From Candidatus Geothrix skivensis (GTDB lineage Bacteria > Acidobacteriota > Holophagae > Holophagales > Holophagaceae), in NCBI GenBank assembly GCA_016721195.1, contig JADKIO010000005.1, forward strand, positions 1,114,001 to 1,178,000: a stretch of 64,000 nucleotides of DNA, written 5' to 3'. Below are positions 49,725-57,719 of the stretch, piece after piece. How positions within the stretch are numbered: position 1 is the first letter of the stretch; the number at the start of each line of letters is the position of its first letter. The notes under the pieces were generated by a model. That model was not told the origin of the DNA. It saw only the letters and a program-made list of their open reading frames with translations, and did no database searches. The position numbers and the translations under genes are program-made.

Positions 49725-50305
49725 GGACCGCCACCCTGCACCGCGCCACGGCCGAGACCAACGTGCAACTGACCCTCCATCTGGATGGCGGGGAGGCCCG
49801 CATCCAGACGGGGCTGGCCTACTTCGACCACATGCTGATGCAGCTGGCCAGGCATGGCGGCTTCGGCCTCATCGTCGAGGCCAAGGGCGACCTGCCCGTG
49901 GACAGCCACCACCTGGTGGAGGATGTGGGCCTCTGCCTGGGCGAGGCGCTGAGGTCGGCGCTCGGCGACCGCGCGGGCACGGTCCGCTTCGCCCACGCCT
50001 ACGTCCCCCTGGATGAAGCGCTCGCCCGCGTGGTGGTCGATCTCTCGGGCCGTCCCTGGTGCGAGTTCCACGCGGACCTGCCACCCATCATCCTGGGCGA
50101 TGGCTTCCAGGTGGAGATGGTGCGCGAGTTCTTCATTGCCCTGGCCACCCGAGGCGGCCTGGCCATCCATGCGGACCTCATCCGCGGCGTGAACACCCAC
50201 CACAAGGTCGAGGCCCTGTTCAAGGCCCTGGCCCGCGCCCTCCGCCAGGCCACCCACATCGAAGGCACCGGTGTGCCATCCACGAAGGGGACCCTCTCGG
50301 CATGA
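49721..50305 (+). CDS. hisB: Imidazoleglycerol-phosphate dehydratase
   Basis: This 194-residue monofunctional HisB dehydrates imidazoleglycerol phosphate to imidazoleacetol phosphate, the HisC substrate. Manganese-site motifs are FDHMLMQLARHGGF, DSHHLVEDVG and NTHHKVEALFKA. It lacks the N-terminal phosphatase half of enterobacterial HisB, so the pathway needs a phosphatase from elsewhere (see the HAD domain of the upstream gene). It overlaps hisC-HAD by four bases (ATGA) and hisH by four bases. Confidence 0.96.
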   Translation: MRTATLHRATAETNVQLTLHLDGGEARIQTGLAYFDHMLMQLARHGGFGLIVEAKGDLPVDSHHLVEDVGLCLGEALRSALGDRAGTVRFAHAYVPLDEALARVVVDLSGRPWCEFHADLPPIILGDGFQVEMVREFFIALATRGGLAIHADLIRGVNTHHKVEALFKALARALRQATHIEGTGVPSTKGTLSA

Positions 50306-50940
50306 GCCAGCCCATCACCCTCATCGACTACGACGCCGGCAACCTGGCCTCCCTGGAAGGGGCCCTGGACCGCCTGGGCCTGACCTACCGGCGCGCCGCC
50401 ACGCCCGACCAGGCCGCCCCCGGCGGACCGGTGGTGCTGCCGGGCGTGGGGCATTTCGAAGCCGCCCAGAGGTCCCTGAAGGAGCGGGGCTGGTGGCGCG
50501 TGCTGCCGGATCTGGTGGCCGAGGGCCGGCCGCTCCTCGGCATCTGCCTGGGCCTCCAGCTGCTCACCGAAGGCAGCGAGGAGGCGCCCAAGGCCTCGGG
50601 CCTGGGGCTCATCCCGGGCATCGTCCGGCGCCTGGGGCCGGGGGTGAAGGTGCCCCACATGGGCTGGAGCCAGGTGCGCCAGCAGCGCGCCCACCCAGCC
50701 CTGCCTGATCCAGACGGGGGCTGGCTCTACTTCGTCCACAGCTATGCCCTCGAGCCCTCAGCGGAAACGATCTTCCTGGCGGAACACGGCCGGCCCTTCG
50801 CCGCCATCGAAGCCCGCGGCTCCGTCATGGGCTTCCAGCCCCACCCCGAGAAGTCGGGCTCGACCGGCCTGTTCCTCCTCAAGTCCGCCCTCGCCTGGAT
50901 GGGCGCCACGACCCCCGATCCGGAGGTGCCATGCAATTGA
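50302..50940 (+). CDS. hisH: Imidazole glycerol phosphate synthase, glutaminase subunit
   Basis: This 212-residue class I glutamine amidotransferase supplies ammonia to HisF. The triad is C82 in GICLGLQLL, H181 and E183 in GFQPHPEKS. The N-terminal IDYDAGNLASLEGAL and PGVGHFEAA are HisH hallmarks. The ATG overlaps the hisB stop (ATGA), and the gene overlaps hisA by ten bases. HisF, its obligate partner, is two genes on. Confidence 0.95.
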   Translation: MSQPITLIDYDAGNLASLEGALDRLGLTYRRAATPDQAAPGGPVVLPGVGHFEAAQRSLKERGWWRVLPDLVAEGRPLLGICLGLQLLTEGSEEAPKASGLGLIPGIVRRLGPGVKVPHMGWSQVRQQRAHPALPDPDGGWLYFVHSYALEPSAETIFLAEHGRPFAAIEARGSVMGFQPHPEKSGSTGLFLLKSALAWMGATTPDPEVPCN

Positions 50941-51644
50941 TCCCGAGCCTCGACCTGATGTCCGGTCGCCTGGTGCGGCTGCGGCATGGCGATCCCAAGC
51001 AGGCCACCTTCTATGACCTGGATCCGGCAGACTGGATCACCCAGCTGGCGGAGGCCGGGGCCCAGCGCATCCACCTCGTGGATCTGGACGGGGCCTTCGG
51101 TCGTCCCCGCCAGGGCCGCTTCACGGAGTTCCCCGCCAGGCACCCCGAGATCCGCTTCCAGGTGGGAGGGGGCCTGCGGGACCGCCGGGCCATCGAGGAA
51201 GTGCTGGACCTGGGCTTCGACGCGGTGGTGGGCACCCTGGCGGTGGAGCAGCCCTCGGCCCTCAAGGGCCTATCGAGCAACCATGTCATCGCCGCCCTGG
51301 ATCTCAAGGGGGACCGCATCGTCACCCGGGGTTGGCAGGCCCCCAGCGCCTGCGCCTCCACGGATGTCTTCGAGGCCCTGCGGACCCTCGGATTCCACCG
51401 CGCCCTGGTGACCGACGTGAGCCGGGACGGGACCCTGGAAGGGCCCGGCATCGAAGCGGCCACCTGGGTGACCGGCGAAGGTTTCCGGGTGCAGGCCTCC
51501 GGTGGCGTCAAGGCCATCACCGACCTGGAACCGCTGACCAGGGTGCCAGGCATCGTGGGAGCCATCAGCGGCAAGGCCCTCATGGAGGGCTTCATCCTGC
51601 TGGACGATCCCCGCACCCGGGCGGCCCTTCAAGGAACCGCCTGA
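50931..51644 (+). CDS. hisA: ProFAR isomerase
   Basis: This 237-residue TIM-barrel isomerase performs the Amadori rearrangement of ProFAR to PRFAR. The catalytic base D8 is in IPSLDL, and the acid Asp is in VTDVSRDGTLEG. The phosphate loops are QVGGGLRD and QASGGV. AGGTGCC lies just ahead of the ATG. It overlaps hisH by ten bases and hisF by one (TGATG). There is no sign of the dual PriA (trp) activity, which cannot be excluded from sequence alone. Confidence 0.93.
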   Translation: MQLIPSLDLMSGRLVRLRHGDPKQATFYDLDPADWITQLAEAGAQRIHLVDLDGAFGRPRQGRFTEFPARHPEIRFQVGGGLRDRRAIEEVLDLGFDAVVGTLAVEQPSALKGLSSNHVIAALDLKGDRIVTRGWQAPSACASTDVFEALRTLGFHRALVTDVSRDGTLEGPGIEAATWVTGEGFRVQASGGVKAITDLEPLTRVPGIVGAISGKALMEGFILLDDPRTRAALQGTA

Positions 51645-52396
51645 TGCCCGCCAAGCGCATCATCCCCTGCCTGGACGTGAAACAAGGCCGCGTCGTGAAG
51701 GGCGTCCAGTTCAAGGACCTCCGGGACCTCGGGCACCCCGCGGAGCTGGCCCGCCGCTACGATGCCGAAGGGGCGGACGAGCTGGTCTTTCTCGATATCG
51801 CGGCCTCCCTGGAGAACCGCGGCACCCGCGAGGCCTGGGTGCGCGAGGTGGCCCACGAGTTGAGCATCCCCTTCACCGTGGGGGGTGGCGTTGCCAGCGT
51901 GGCCGATGCCCGCAGCCTGCTGCGGGCCGGGGCCGACAAGGTGGGCGTCAACACCGCCGCCTCCCTCCGTCCCGCCCTCGTATCCGAGCTGGCGGACGCC
52001 TTCGGCCGCCAGTGCGTGGTGGCGGCGGTCGACGTGAAGCGCGACCCGGACCTGGGCTGGCGCGTCTACCTGAAGGGCGGCACCGAGCCCACGGACCGCT
52101 CGGCCCTGGACTGGCTCTGGGAGCTGAGCGACCTGGGGGCCGGCGAGATCCTGCTCACCTCCATGGATCGCGACGGCACCGGCGACGGCTTCGATGTGCA
52201 GCTGCTGCGCGAGGCCTCGGCCCTGCCCATCCCCCTCATCGCCTCCGGCGGCGCTGGTCTCGAAATCCACTTTCTGGAGGCCCTGGAGCACGGCGCCGAT
52301 GCCGTGCTGGCCGCCACGCTGTTCCACGAGGGCATCCTGCCCATTCCCCGCCTCAAGGCCTACCTGGCCCAGAACGATATCTCCATACGGATCTGA
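51644..52396 (+). CDS. hisF: Imidazole glycerol phosphate synthase, cyclase subunit
   Basis: This 250-residue TIM barrel takes PRFAR and ammonia from HisH and makes imidazoleglycerol phosphate and AICAR. The catalytic D11 is in IIPCLDVKQGRVVKG; the second aspartate is in TSMDRDGTGDGF. The phosphate-binding loops are TVGGGVAS and IASGGAG. The start shares one base with the hisA stop (TGATG). Length is normal. Confidence 0.96.
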   Translation: MPAKRIIPCLDVKQGRVVKGVQFKDLRDLGHPAELARRYDAEGADELVFLDIAASLENRGTREAWVREVAHELSIPFTVGGGVASVADARSLLRAGADKVGVNTAASLRPALVSELADAFGRQCVVAAVDVKRDPDLGWRVYLKGGTEPTDRSALDWLWELSDLGAGEILLTSMDRDGTGDGFDVQLLREASALPIPLIASGGAGLEIHFLEALEHGADAVLAATLFHEGILPIPRLKAYLAQNDISIRI

Positions 52397-52397
52397 C

Positions 52398-53045
52398 ATG
52401 GACTTCGACCGCCTCACCTTCGGCCCCGACGGACTCATCCCCGGCATCGTGCAGGATCGCGCTGGCGAAGTCCGCATGGTGGCCTGGCTCAACCGGGACG
52501 CGCTTCAGCGCACCCTGGATACAGGGTACGTCACCTTCTGGAGCCGCTCCCGCCAGGCCCTCTGGACCAAGGGCGAAAGCAGCGGGAATCGGCTGAAGCT
52601 GATCCAGATGCGACCGGACTGCGATGCGGACGTGCTGCTCATCCTTGCGGATGCCGAGGGTCCCAGCTGCCACCGGGGCACCGAGACCTGCTTCGATCCA
52701 GGTCCGGAAGAGCTGGCTGGGGATGGCGTCTGGCCCGCCACCCTGCCCTGGCTGGGGCGCCTGGAGGCCCTGCTGAAGTCTCGCAAAGCGGCCGCCTCCC
52801 TGGAGGGCAGCTACACCCAGAAGCTCTTCGCCCAGGGCGTGGACCGCATCGCCAAGAAGGTGGTCGAAGAGGCCGGTGAAGTGATCCTCGCCGCCAAGAA
52901 TGATGATCGCGACGCCTTCGTGGGCGAGGCCGCGGACCTGCTCTTCCACCTGGACATGCTGCTGATCGAGCGGGGCGCCAGCCTGCTGGACGCCGTGGCG
53001 GTGCTCCACCAGCGCCATGCCCAACGGACCGGAGGGACCCCCTGA
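52398..53045 (+). CDS. hisIE: Bifunctional phosphoribosyl-AMP cyclohydrolase / phosphoribosyl-ATP pyrophosphatase
   Basis: This 215-residue fusion covers pathway steps two and three. HisI comes first (residues ~1-110: VAWLNRDALQRTLDTG, QMRPDCDADVLL, zinc cysteines in GPSCHRGTETCF). HisE follows (~125-215: YTQKLFAQGVDRIAKKVVEE, EAGEVILAAKN, DLLFHLDMLL), an all-alpha NTP-pyrophosphohydrolase. The start is one base after the hisF stop, and the stop shares one base with the hisZ start. Confidence 0.95.
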   Translation: MDFDRLTFGPDGLIPGIVQDRAGEVRMVAWLNRDALQRTLDTGYVTFWSRSRQALWTKGESSGNRLKLIQMRPDCDADVLLILADAEGPSCHRGTETCFDPGPEELAGDGVWPATLPWLGRLEALLKSRKAAASLEGSYTQKLFAQGVDRIAKKVVEEAGEVILAAKNDDRDAFVGEAADLLFHLDMLLIERGASLLDAVAVLHQRHAQRTGGTP

Positions 53046-54013
53046 TGCCCGTCCGCACGCCCCACTTCCCGGATCTGCTCTTCGGCTCGGCGGCCCGGCT
53101 CCGCCACTGGGAGGGTGCCCTCATGGCGCTGCTCGCTTCCCACGGCTACCGCGAGCTGCACCCCTCCCTGGTGCTGCGGGAGGCCATCCCCGGGGGCGCC
53201 CTCCGCTTTTTCGACGGCGACGACCTGGTGGCCCTGCGCTGGGACTTCACCATGGCCCTGGCCGGGGTGTTGGCGCGGGGTTTCCCCTTGCCACCGCCCC
53301 GGGTGTCGTACGCCGGTGCGGTGTTCCGCCGGCCCCTCCAGCCCTGGGAGGCCGTGGAGCGCTTCGAGGTGGGCTGCGAGCGCATCCAGCCCGAAGGCGA
53401 GTCCTCCGAGGAGGCCGACCTGGAGCTGGCGAAGCTGCTCATGGCCATCCCGGGCGTCCTCGGCCTGAAGAGCGCCATCCTCCACATGGGCCACGCGGCC
53501 CTCGTGCGGCGGCCCCTCGAGGCGGAAGGCATCTTCGGGGACCTCGCCAAGGAAGTGGTGACGGCCCTCTCCCGGCGGGCGCCGCACCGGGTGAAGGAAG
53601 TGCTGGATGGCCACCCCTCCGCCGCCCGCCTGGTGGCGCATGCCGAGGCCCTGCTGTCCGAACTGAACGGGCCCGGCACCCTGGATGCCCTGGCCGCCAG
53701 CCCTTATGCGGAGCTGCTGCACGGGGAACGGCTCCACATGGAGCGGACCCTCCGCTCCCTGCTGCCCATCCTGCCGCCCCACCTGGAGCTGCGGGTGGAC
53801 CTGGCCGAGGTGGCAGGTCTGGACTTCTACACCGGGCCCACCCTCCGCCTCTGGGCCCCGGGCGCCCAGCAGGAACTGGCCGCGGGCGGCCGCTACGACA
53901 GCCTCTTCCCGGGGCTCGGCCGCCCCTGGCAGGCCGCGGGCTTCTGCGTGCGGCTGTCCCGCCTCCTGGACCTGGCCGAAACCCGGCCCGACCTCTTCGA
54001 GCTGCCCCAATGA
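53045..54013 (+). CDS. hisZ: ATP phosphoribosyltransferase regulatory subunit HisZ
   Basis: This 322-residue class II synthetase-like protein resembles the HisRS catalytic core without aminoacylation function. Motif 2-like LRWDFTMALAGVL and RRPLQPWEAVERFEVGCERI (shown in part: AVERFEVGCERI) and the late GRYDSLFPGLG match HisZ. HisZ is needed for activity and histidine feedback of the short HisG, which is encoded immediately after. It overlaps hisIE by one base and hisG by four. It is shorter than many HisZ and lacks the HisRS anticodon domain. Confidence 0.9.
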   Translation: MPVRTPHFPDLLFGSAARLRHWEGALMALLASHGYRELHPSLVLREAIPGGALRFFDGDDLVALRWDFTMALAGVLARGFPLPPPRVSYAGAVFRRPLQPWEAVERFEVGCERIQPEGESSEEADLELAKLLMAIPGVLGLKSAILHMGHAALVRRPLEAEGIFGDLAKEVVTALSRRAPHRVKEVLDGHPSAARLVAHAEALLSELNGPGTLDALAASPYAELLHGERLHMERTLRSLLPILPPHLELRVDLAEVAGLDFYTGPTLRLWAPGAQQELAAGGRYDSLFPGLGRPWQAAGFCVRLSRLLDLAETRPDLFELPQ

Positions 54014-54657
54014 GTGACCGCACCCTCCTCATCGCCTTCCCCAAGGGCCGCCTCGGGGATGAGCTGATCCCGAAGCTGGCGGGCACGCCCCTGGCGCTGG
54101 ACACCGAGGCCCTGAAGTCCCGGGTCCTGCAGATCCCCACCGCCACGCCCGGCGTGGCCGTCCTCCTGCTGAAGGGCGCGGACCTGCCCCGCTACGTGGC
54201 GGCGGGCGTGGCTTCCCTGGGCATCGTGGGCTCCGACACCCTGGATGAGATGGACATGGACCTGCTGGAGCTGGCGGACCTGGGCTTCGGCGCCTGCCGG
54301 CTGTCGCTCTGCGCCAGGGGCGGCGTCACCCTGGAGGCCCTGCGCGCCAAGCCCCACCTGCGCCTGGCCACCAAGTTCCCCAAGGCCACCGAGGCCTGGC
54401 TATCCCGCGAAGACCTCACCGCCGAGCTGGTGCCCCTCAGCAGCAGCGCGGAGCTGGCCCCCCTCCTGGGCCTGGCGGACGCCATCGTGGACCTGGTGCA
54501 GACCGGCGGCACGCTGCGGGCCCACGGCCTGGTGGAGACCGCCGTGCTGGGCCGCTCCTCGGCCCGGCTGGTGGCCGCCCGTGGCGCCTACCTCAGCGAG
54601 CCCAGCCGCATCCGTCCCCTGGCGGAGCTGCTGGTCAAGGCCCTGGTTCAGGGCTGA
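54010..54657 (+). CDS. hisG: ATP phosphoribosyltransferase, short form
   Basis: This 215-residue HisG-S catalyses the first step, joining ATP and PRPP. Landmarks are AFPKGRLGDEL at the N-terminus and VGSDTLDEM in the middle. The PRPP loop is VDLVQTGGTLRAHGL. It lacks the C-terminal ACT-like regulatory domain of long HisG, so it depends on HisZ, coupled upstream by ATGA. Unusually, the first enzyme of the pathway is the last gene of the operon. Confidence 0.94.
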   Translation: MSDRTLLIAFPKGRLGDELIPKLAGTPLALDTEALKSRVLQIPTATPGVAVLLLKGADLPRYVAAGVASLGIVGSDTLDEMDMDLLELADLGFGACRLSLCARGGVTLEALRAKPHLRLATKFPKATEAWLSREDLTAELVPLSSSAELAPLLGLADAIVDLVQTGGTLRAHGLVETAVLGRSSARLVAARGAYLSEPSRIRPLAELLVKALVQG

Positions 54658-54705
54658 CCCATCCGGGCCCCGAAGCCGCTACATTGGGCGGTGGAGGCCT
54701 CGACC

Positions 54706-55275
54706 ATGGCGAGAACCCCTTTCACCGCAGCGTGGCTCCAGGCGGGGCCTAACCTCTTCCAGTGGGGCAAGCAGGCCGCCTACTGGAAGGGCACCAAGGG
54801 CTGGTGGGCTTCCCGGAAGGGCCACGAAGGCATCCATGGGCCCTTCCGCACCCCGGCTGCGGCCCAGCGCTGGGCCGAGGAACCTTTCCGCGAAGCGCAC
54901 CGCGCCCGGGAGCAGGCGACCCGGGAGAAGGTCGAGGAGGCCAAGGCCCGGAAGGCGGCCCGGAAAACGGCCCGGCTGGAGCGGGAGGCGGCCCAGCTTC
55001 TGGCCCGCGAAGACCAGGCCCTGGCCACCTGGAAGGGCTTGCCACCGGAGGAGCGCGTGGTTCGCCCAGGGCAGGTCTGGGCCCTCCGCGATCCCCGCCA
55101 CGCGCAGCAGATCCTCGTGGTGGAGGTGAAGAAGGCCATCGCCGTGGTGCTGGCCCGGGAGGGCAAGCAAACTCCCTGGAAGGGGCTCACCCGCGAGCCC
55201 CGCACCCTCGGCCATCTGCCCAAGCTCTACCGGCTCGTGGGCTCCGCCAAGGTGCCCGCCAGCGCGAAATCCTAG
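54706..55275 (+). CDS. Hypothetical basic, coiled-coil-rich protein
   Basis: I do not recognise this 189-residue protein. The first 55 residues are Trp- and Gly-rich (FQWGKQAAYWKGTKGWW, GIHGPFRTPAAAQRWAEEPF). Residues ~60-115 are a charged Ala/Lys/Glu/Arg helix likely to form a coiled coil, and the rest is a small mixed domain with VRPGQVWALRDPRHAQQILV. The ATG at 54706 has GGAGG at good spacing; the GTG at 54691 overlaps that site. It follows hisG by 48 bases and may be read through from the his operon, although a candidate -10 (TACATT) precedes it. Confidence 0.65.
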   Translation: MARTPFTAAWLQAGPNLFQWGKQAAYWKGTKGWWASRKGHEGIHGPFRTPAAAQRWAEEPFREAHRAREQATREKVEEAKARKAARKTARLEREAAQLLAREDQALATWKGLPPEERVVRPGQVWALRDPRHAQQILVVEVKKAIAVVLAREGKQTPWKGLTREPRTLGHLPKLYRLVGSAKVPASAKS

Positions 55276-55289
55276 GTACCCGGCCTTGG

Positions 55290-56744
55290 CTAGATATCGC
55301 CCATGCAGAGGTACTTCACCTCGAGGAACTCCTCGATGCCGTACTTCGAGCCCTCGCGGCCGATGCCCGACTCCTTCATGCCGCCGAAGGGCGCCACTTC
55401 CGTGGAGATGAGCCCGGTGTTGATGCCCACCATGCCGTACTCCAGGGCTTCGGCCACCCGCCAGACCCGGCTGATGTCCCGGGTGTAGAAGTAGGAGGCC
55501 AGGCCGAATTCCGTGTCGTTGGCCATGCGCACGGCCTCGGCATCGGTGCTGAACCGGAAGACTGGCGCCAGGGGGCCGAAGGTCTCCTCCCGGGCCACCA
55601 GCATGTCGCGGGTGACATCGGCCAGGATGGTGGGCTGGAAGAAGCAGCCACCCAGACCATGCCGTCCCCCGCCCAGGATCACCCGGGCCCCCTTGGCCAG
55701 GGCATCGGCGATGTGCTCCTCGACCTTTTCCACGGCCGCCATATCGATGAGCGGCCCCTGCTGGAAATCCCCCGCGAGCCCATCCCCGATGGTCAGCCGC
55801 GCCACGGCGGCCGAAAGCCGCTCGAGGAAGGCGTCATACACCCCATCCTGAACCAGCAGACGGTTGGTACACACACAGGTCTGCCCGGTGTTCCGGTACT
55901 TCGAGGCGATGGCCCCCTGCACCGCGGCCTCGAGATCGGCGTCATCGAAGACGATGAAGGGGGCGTTGCCGCCCAGTTCCAGAGAGACCTTCTTCACCGT
56001 GGCGGCGCACTGGGCCATGAGCTGCTTGCCGACCACGGTGGAACCCGTAAAGGTCAGCTTGCGCACGATGGGGTTGGCGGTCATCTCGCCGCCGATGGCC
56101 CCCGCGGTGCCGGTGATGACGCTGAAGACGCCGGGCGGAAGCCCGGCCCGCTCGCCCAGTTCCGCCAGGGCCAGGGCCGAAAAGGGCGTGGCGGTGGCGG
56201 GCTTGACCACCATGGTGCAGCCGGCGGCCAAGGCCGGACCAGCCTTGCGGGTGATCATGGCCGAGGGGAAGTTCCAGGGGGTGATCGCCGCGCAGACGCC
56301 GATGGGCTCCTTGAGGACCACGATGCGCTTGTCGGCCGCATGGCTGGGGATCGTGTCGCCATAGATCCGCTTGCCTTCCTCGGCGAACCACTCGATGAAG
56401 GAGGCGGCGTAGGCGATCTCCCCTTTCGATTCGGCGAGGGGCTTTCCCTGCTCGGCCGTCATGAGGATGGCCAGGTCCTCCTGGTTGGCCAGCATCAGAT
56501 CGAACCACCGGCGCAGCACCGCGGCCCGATCTTTGGCCGTCCGGGCCCGCCAGGCGGGGAGCGCGCGGCTGGCTGCCTCGATGGCACGGCGGGTCTCTTC
56601 GCCGCCCATGCGCGGCACGGTGCCCAGCTTCAGCCCCGTGGCCGGATTGGTCACGTCGATCACTCCGCCGTCATCCGCGGCCAGCCACTGGCCATCCAGG
56701 TAGCAGCGCTGCTTCAACAGGTCAGGATTATTTAGGTTCAGCAT
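55290..56744 (-). CDS. gabD: NAD(P)-dependent succinate-semialdehyde dehydrogenase-like aldehyde dehydrogenase
   Basis: This 484-residue ALDH-superfamily enzyme is closest in motif to GabD, which oxidises succinate semialdehyde to succinate. The oxyanion Asn is in TPWNFP, the general-base Glu in VSLELGGNAPF, and the nucleophile Cys in NTGQTCVCTNR. The C-terminal KESGIGREGSKYGIEEF is characteristic of GabD-type enzymes. Other medium-chain aldehydes remain possible. The start is the ATG at 56744 with a G-rich site ahead; a GTG four codons earlier overlaps that site. There is no GABA transaminase nearby. Confidence 0.9.
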   Translation of the reverse strand: MLNLNNPDLLKQRCYLDGQWLAADDGGVIDVTNPATGLKLGTVPRMGGEETRRAIEAASRALPAWRARTAKDRAAVLRRWFDLMLANQEDLAILMTAEQGKPLAESKGEIAYAASFIEWFAEEGKRIYGDTIPSHAADKRIVVLKEPIGVCAAITPWNFPSAMITRKAGPALAAGCTMVVKPATATPFSALALAELGERAGLPPGVFSVITGTAGAIGGEMTANPIVRKLTFTGSTVVGKQLMAQCAATVKKVSLELGGNAPFIVFDDADLEAAVQGAIASKYRNTGQTCVCTNRLLVQDGVYDAFLERLSAAVARLTIGDGLAGDFQQGPLIDMAAVEKVEEHIADALAKGARVILGGGRHGLGGCFFQPTILADVTRDMLVAREETFGPLAPVFRFSTDAEAVRMANDTEFGLASYFYTRDISRVWRVAEALEYGMVGINTGLISTEVAPFGGMKESGIGREGSKYGIEEFLEVKYLCMGDI

Positions 56745-56779
56745 CGCAGCCCCCACCCCCAGTAAGTCACTGGAAGAGC

Positions 56780-56785
56780 ATTCTA
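56780..56785 (-). promoter_or_regulatory. Candidate -10 element (TAGAAT) of the gabD-like gene
   Basis: On the minus strand TAGAAT lies about 35 bases upstream of the chosen ATG, with an ordinary leader containing the G-rich ribosome-binding site. No -35 consensus is clear. Confidence 0.35.
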
Positions 56786-56837
56786 GTGACGATCCTCTGG
56801 CCCCGGTGGCAAAGGCTTCGGTGAAGCCCCGCCGACT

Positions 56838-57719
56838 TCAGCTTCCCCACCAGAGCAGGGGCCGGAGGTAGGGGATGCCCAGGTTGGAGTGCAGGAAGAA
56901 GGACACCAGGGCGCCGAGAAGGAACCCCAGGCTGAGCCTTGCAATGGACAGGGGGCGGGGAAGCCGGGGCCAGAGGATCCCCCACAGCAGCCCCACGACC
57001 ATGGCCCAGGCCAGGTACCAGGCCGAGGGATAGACCACGAAGGCCAGTGCCATGGGAACCAGCACCCAGAGGTTCGGAATCCGGTCCAGGTAGGCGCGCA
57101 TCCGGGGCAGGCCCGCGAGTCCCGTGGTCAGGGCGAAGGCGGCCATGACCGAGGCCCAGGTTCCTTCGAGGTGATAGTCGAACCAGGGCTTCGGCAGGAC
57201 GAGCCCGAGCAGGAAGGGAACCCAGAAGGGATTGACCCGGTGCAGGGCAGGCACCAGGGGCCGTCCTTCGGGCCAGAGCCCGAACCCGCCGAGGAGGGCT
57301 GAAAGGCCGGCACCTACCGGGATGAGGACGGGATGCCAGGTCCCCGCATACTCCCAGGTGGCGATCCAGATCCACAGCCCGAGCCCCGTGCTTTCCCGGG
57401 GGAAGGCGTGGGTCACCAGGGACAGGCCCAGGCCGAGCAGGGCCGCCAGCACGGCCAGGCCCAGGTGATGGGTCTCCCAGTAGCCCAGGTTCAGGATCCG
57501 GGCCAGGGCCAGGGCGCTCACCAGGGCCACCAGTCCCGCCACCCGCAGGGCGCCCTTGCTTTGCAGCCAGGGCAGCTGCCGGCAGAGTCGATCCATCCAG
57601 GGCAGCAGCAGGATGGGGACCATCAGCACGAAGCTGGAGGCCTGGCGCAGATCCAGCCGATAGAGCGTCAGCAGGCGGACCAGGCAGGCGATGTAGAGCA
57701 GCAGCCAGGTGGCGGTCAT
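56838..57719 (-). CDS. Polytopic membrane protein of unknown function
   Basis: This 293-residue protein is very hydrophobic, with about eight predicted helices (for example ALRVAGLVALVSALALARIL, LGLAVLAALLGLGLSLVTH, WYLAWAMVVGLLWGILW). No transporter or enzyme family is recognisable. It is the last gene of a three-gene minus-strand operon: it overlaps the metallophosphoesterase by four bases (ATGA), which itself overlaps an LTA-synthase-like sulfatase. That context suggests a part in envelope lipid or glycan modification, possibly as a carrier or flippase-like partner, but this is inference. Confidence 0.75.
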   Translation of the reverse strand: MTATWLLLYIACLVRLLTLYRLDLRQASSFVLMVPILLLPWMDRLCRQLPWLQSKGALRVAGLVALVSALALARILNLGYWETHHLGLAVLAALLGLGLSLVTHAFPRESTGLGLWIWIATWEYAGTWHPVLIPVGAGLSALLGGFGLWPEGRPLVPALHRVNPFWVPFLLGLVLPKPWFDYHLEGTWASVMAAFALTTGLAGLPRMRAYLDRIPNLWVLVPMALAFVVYPSAWYLAWAMVVGLLWGILWPRLPRPLSIARLSLGFLLGALVSFFLHSNLGIPYLRPLLWWGS

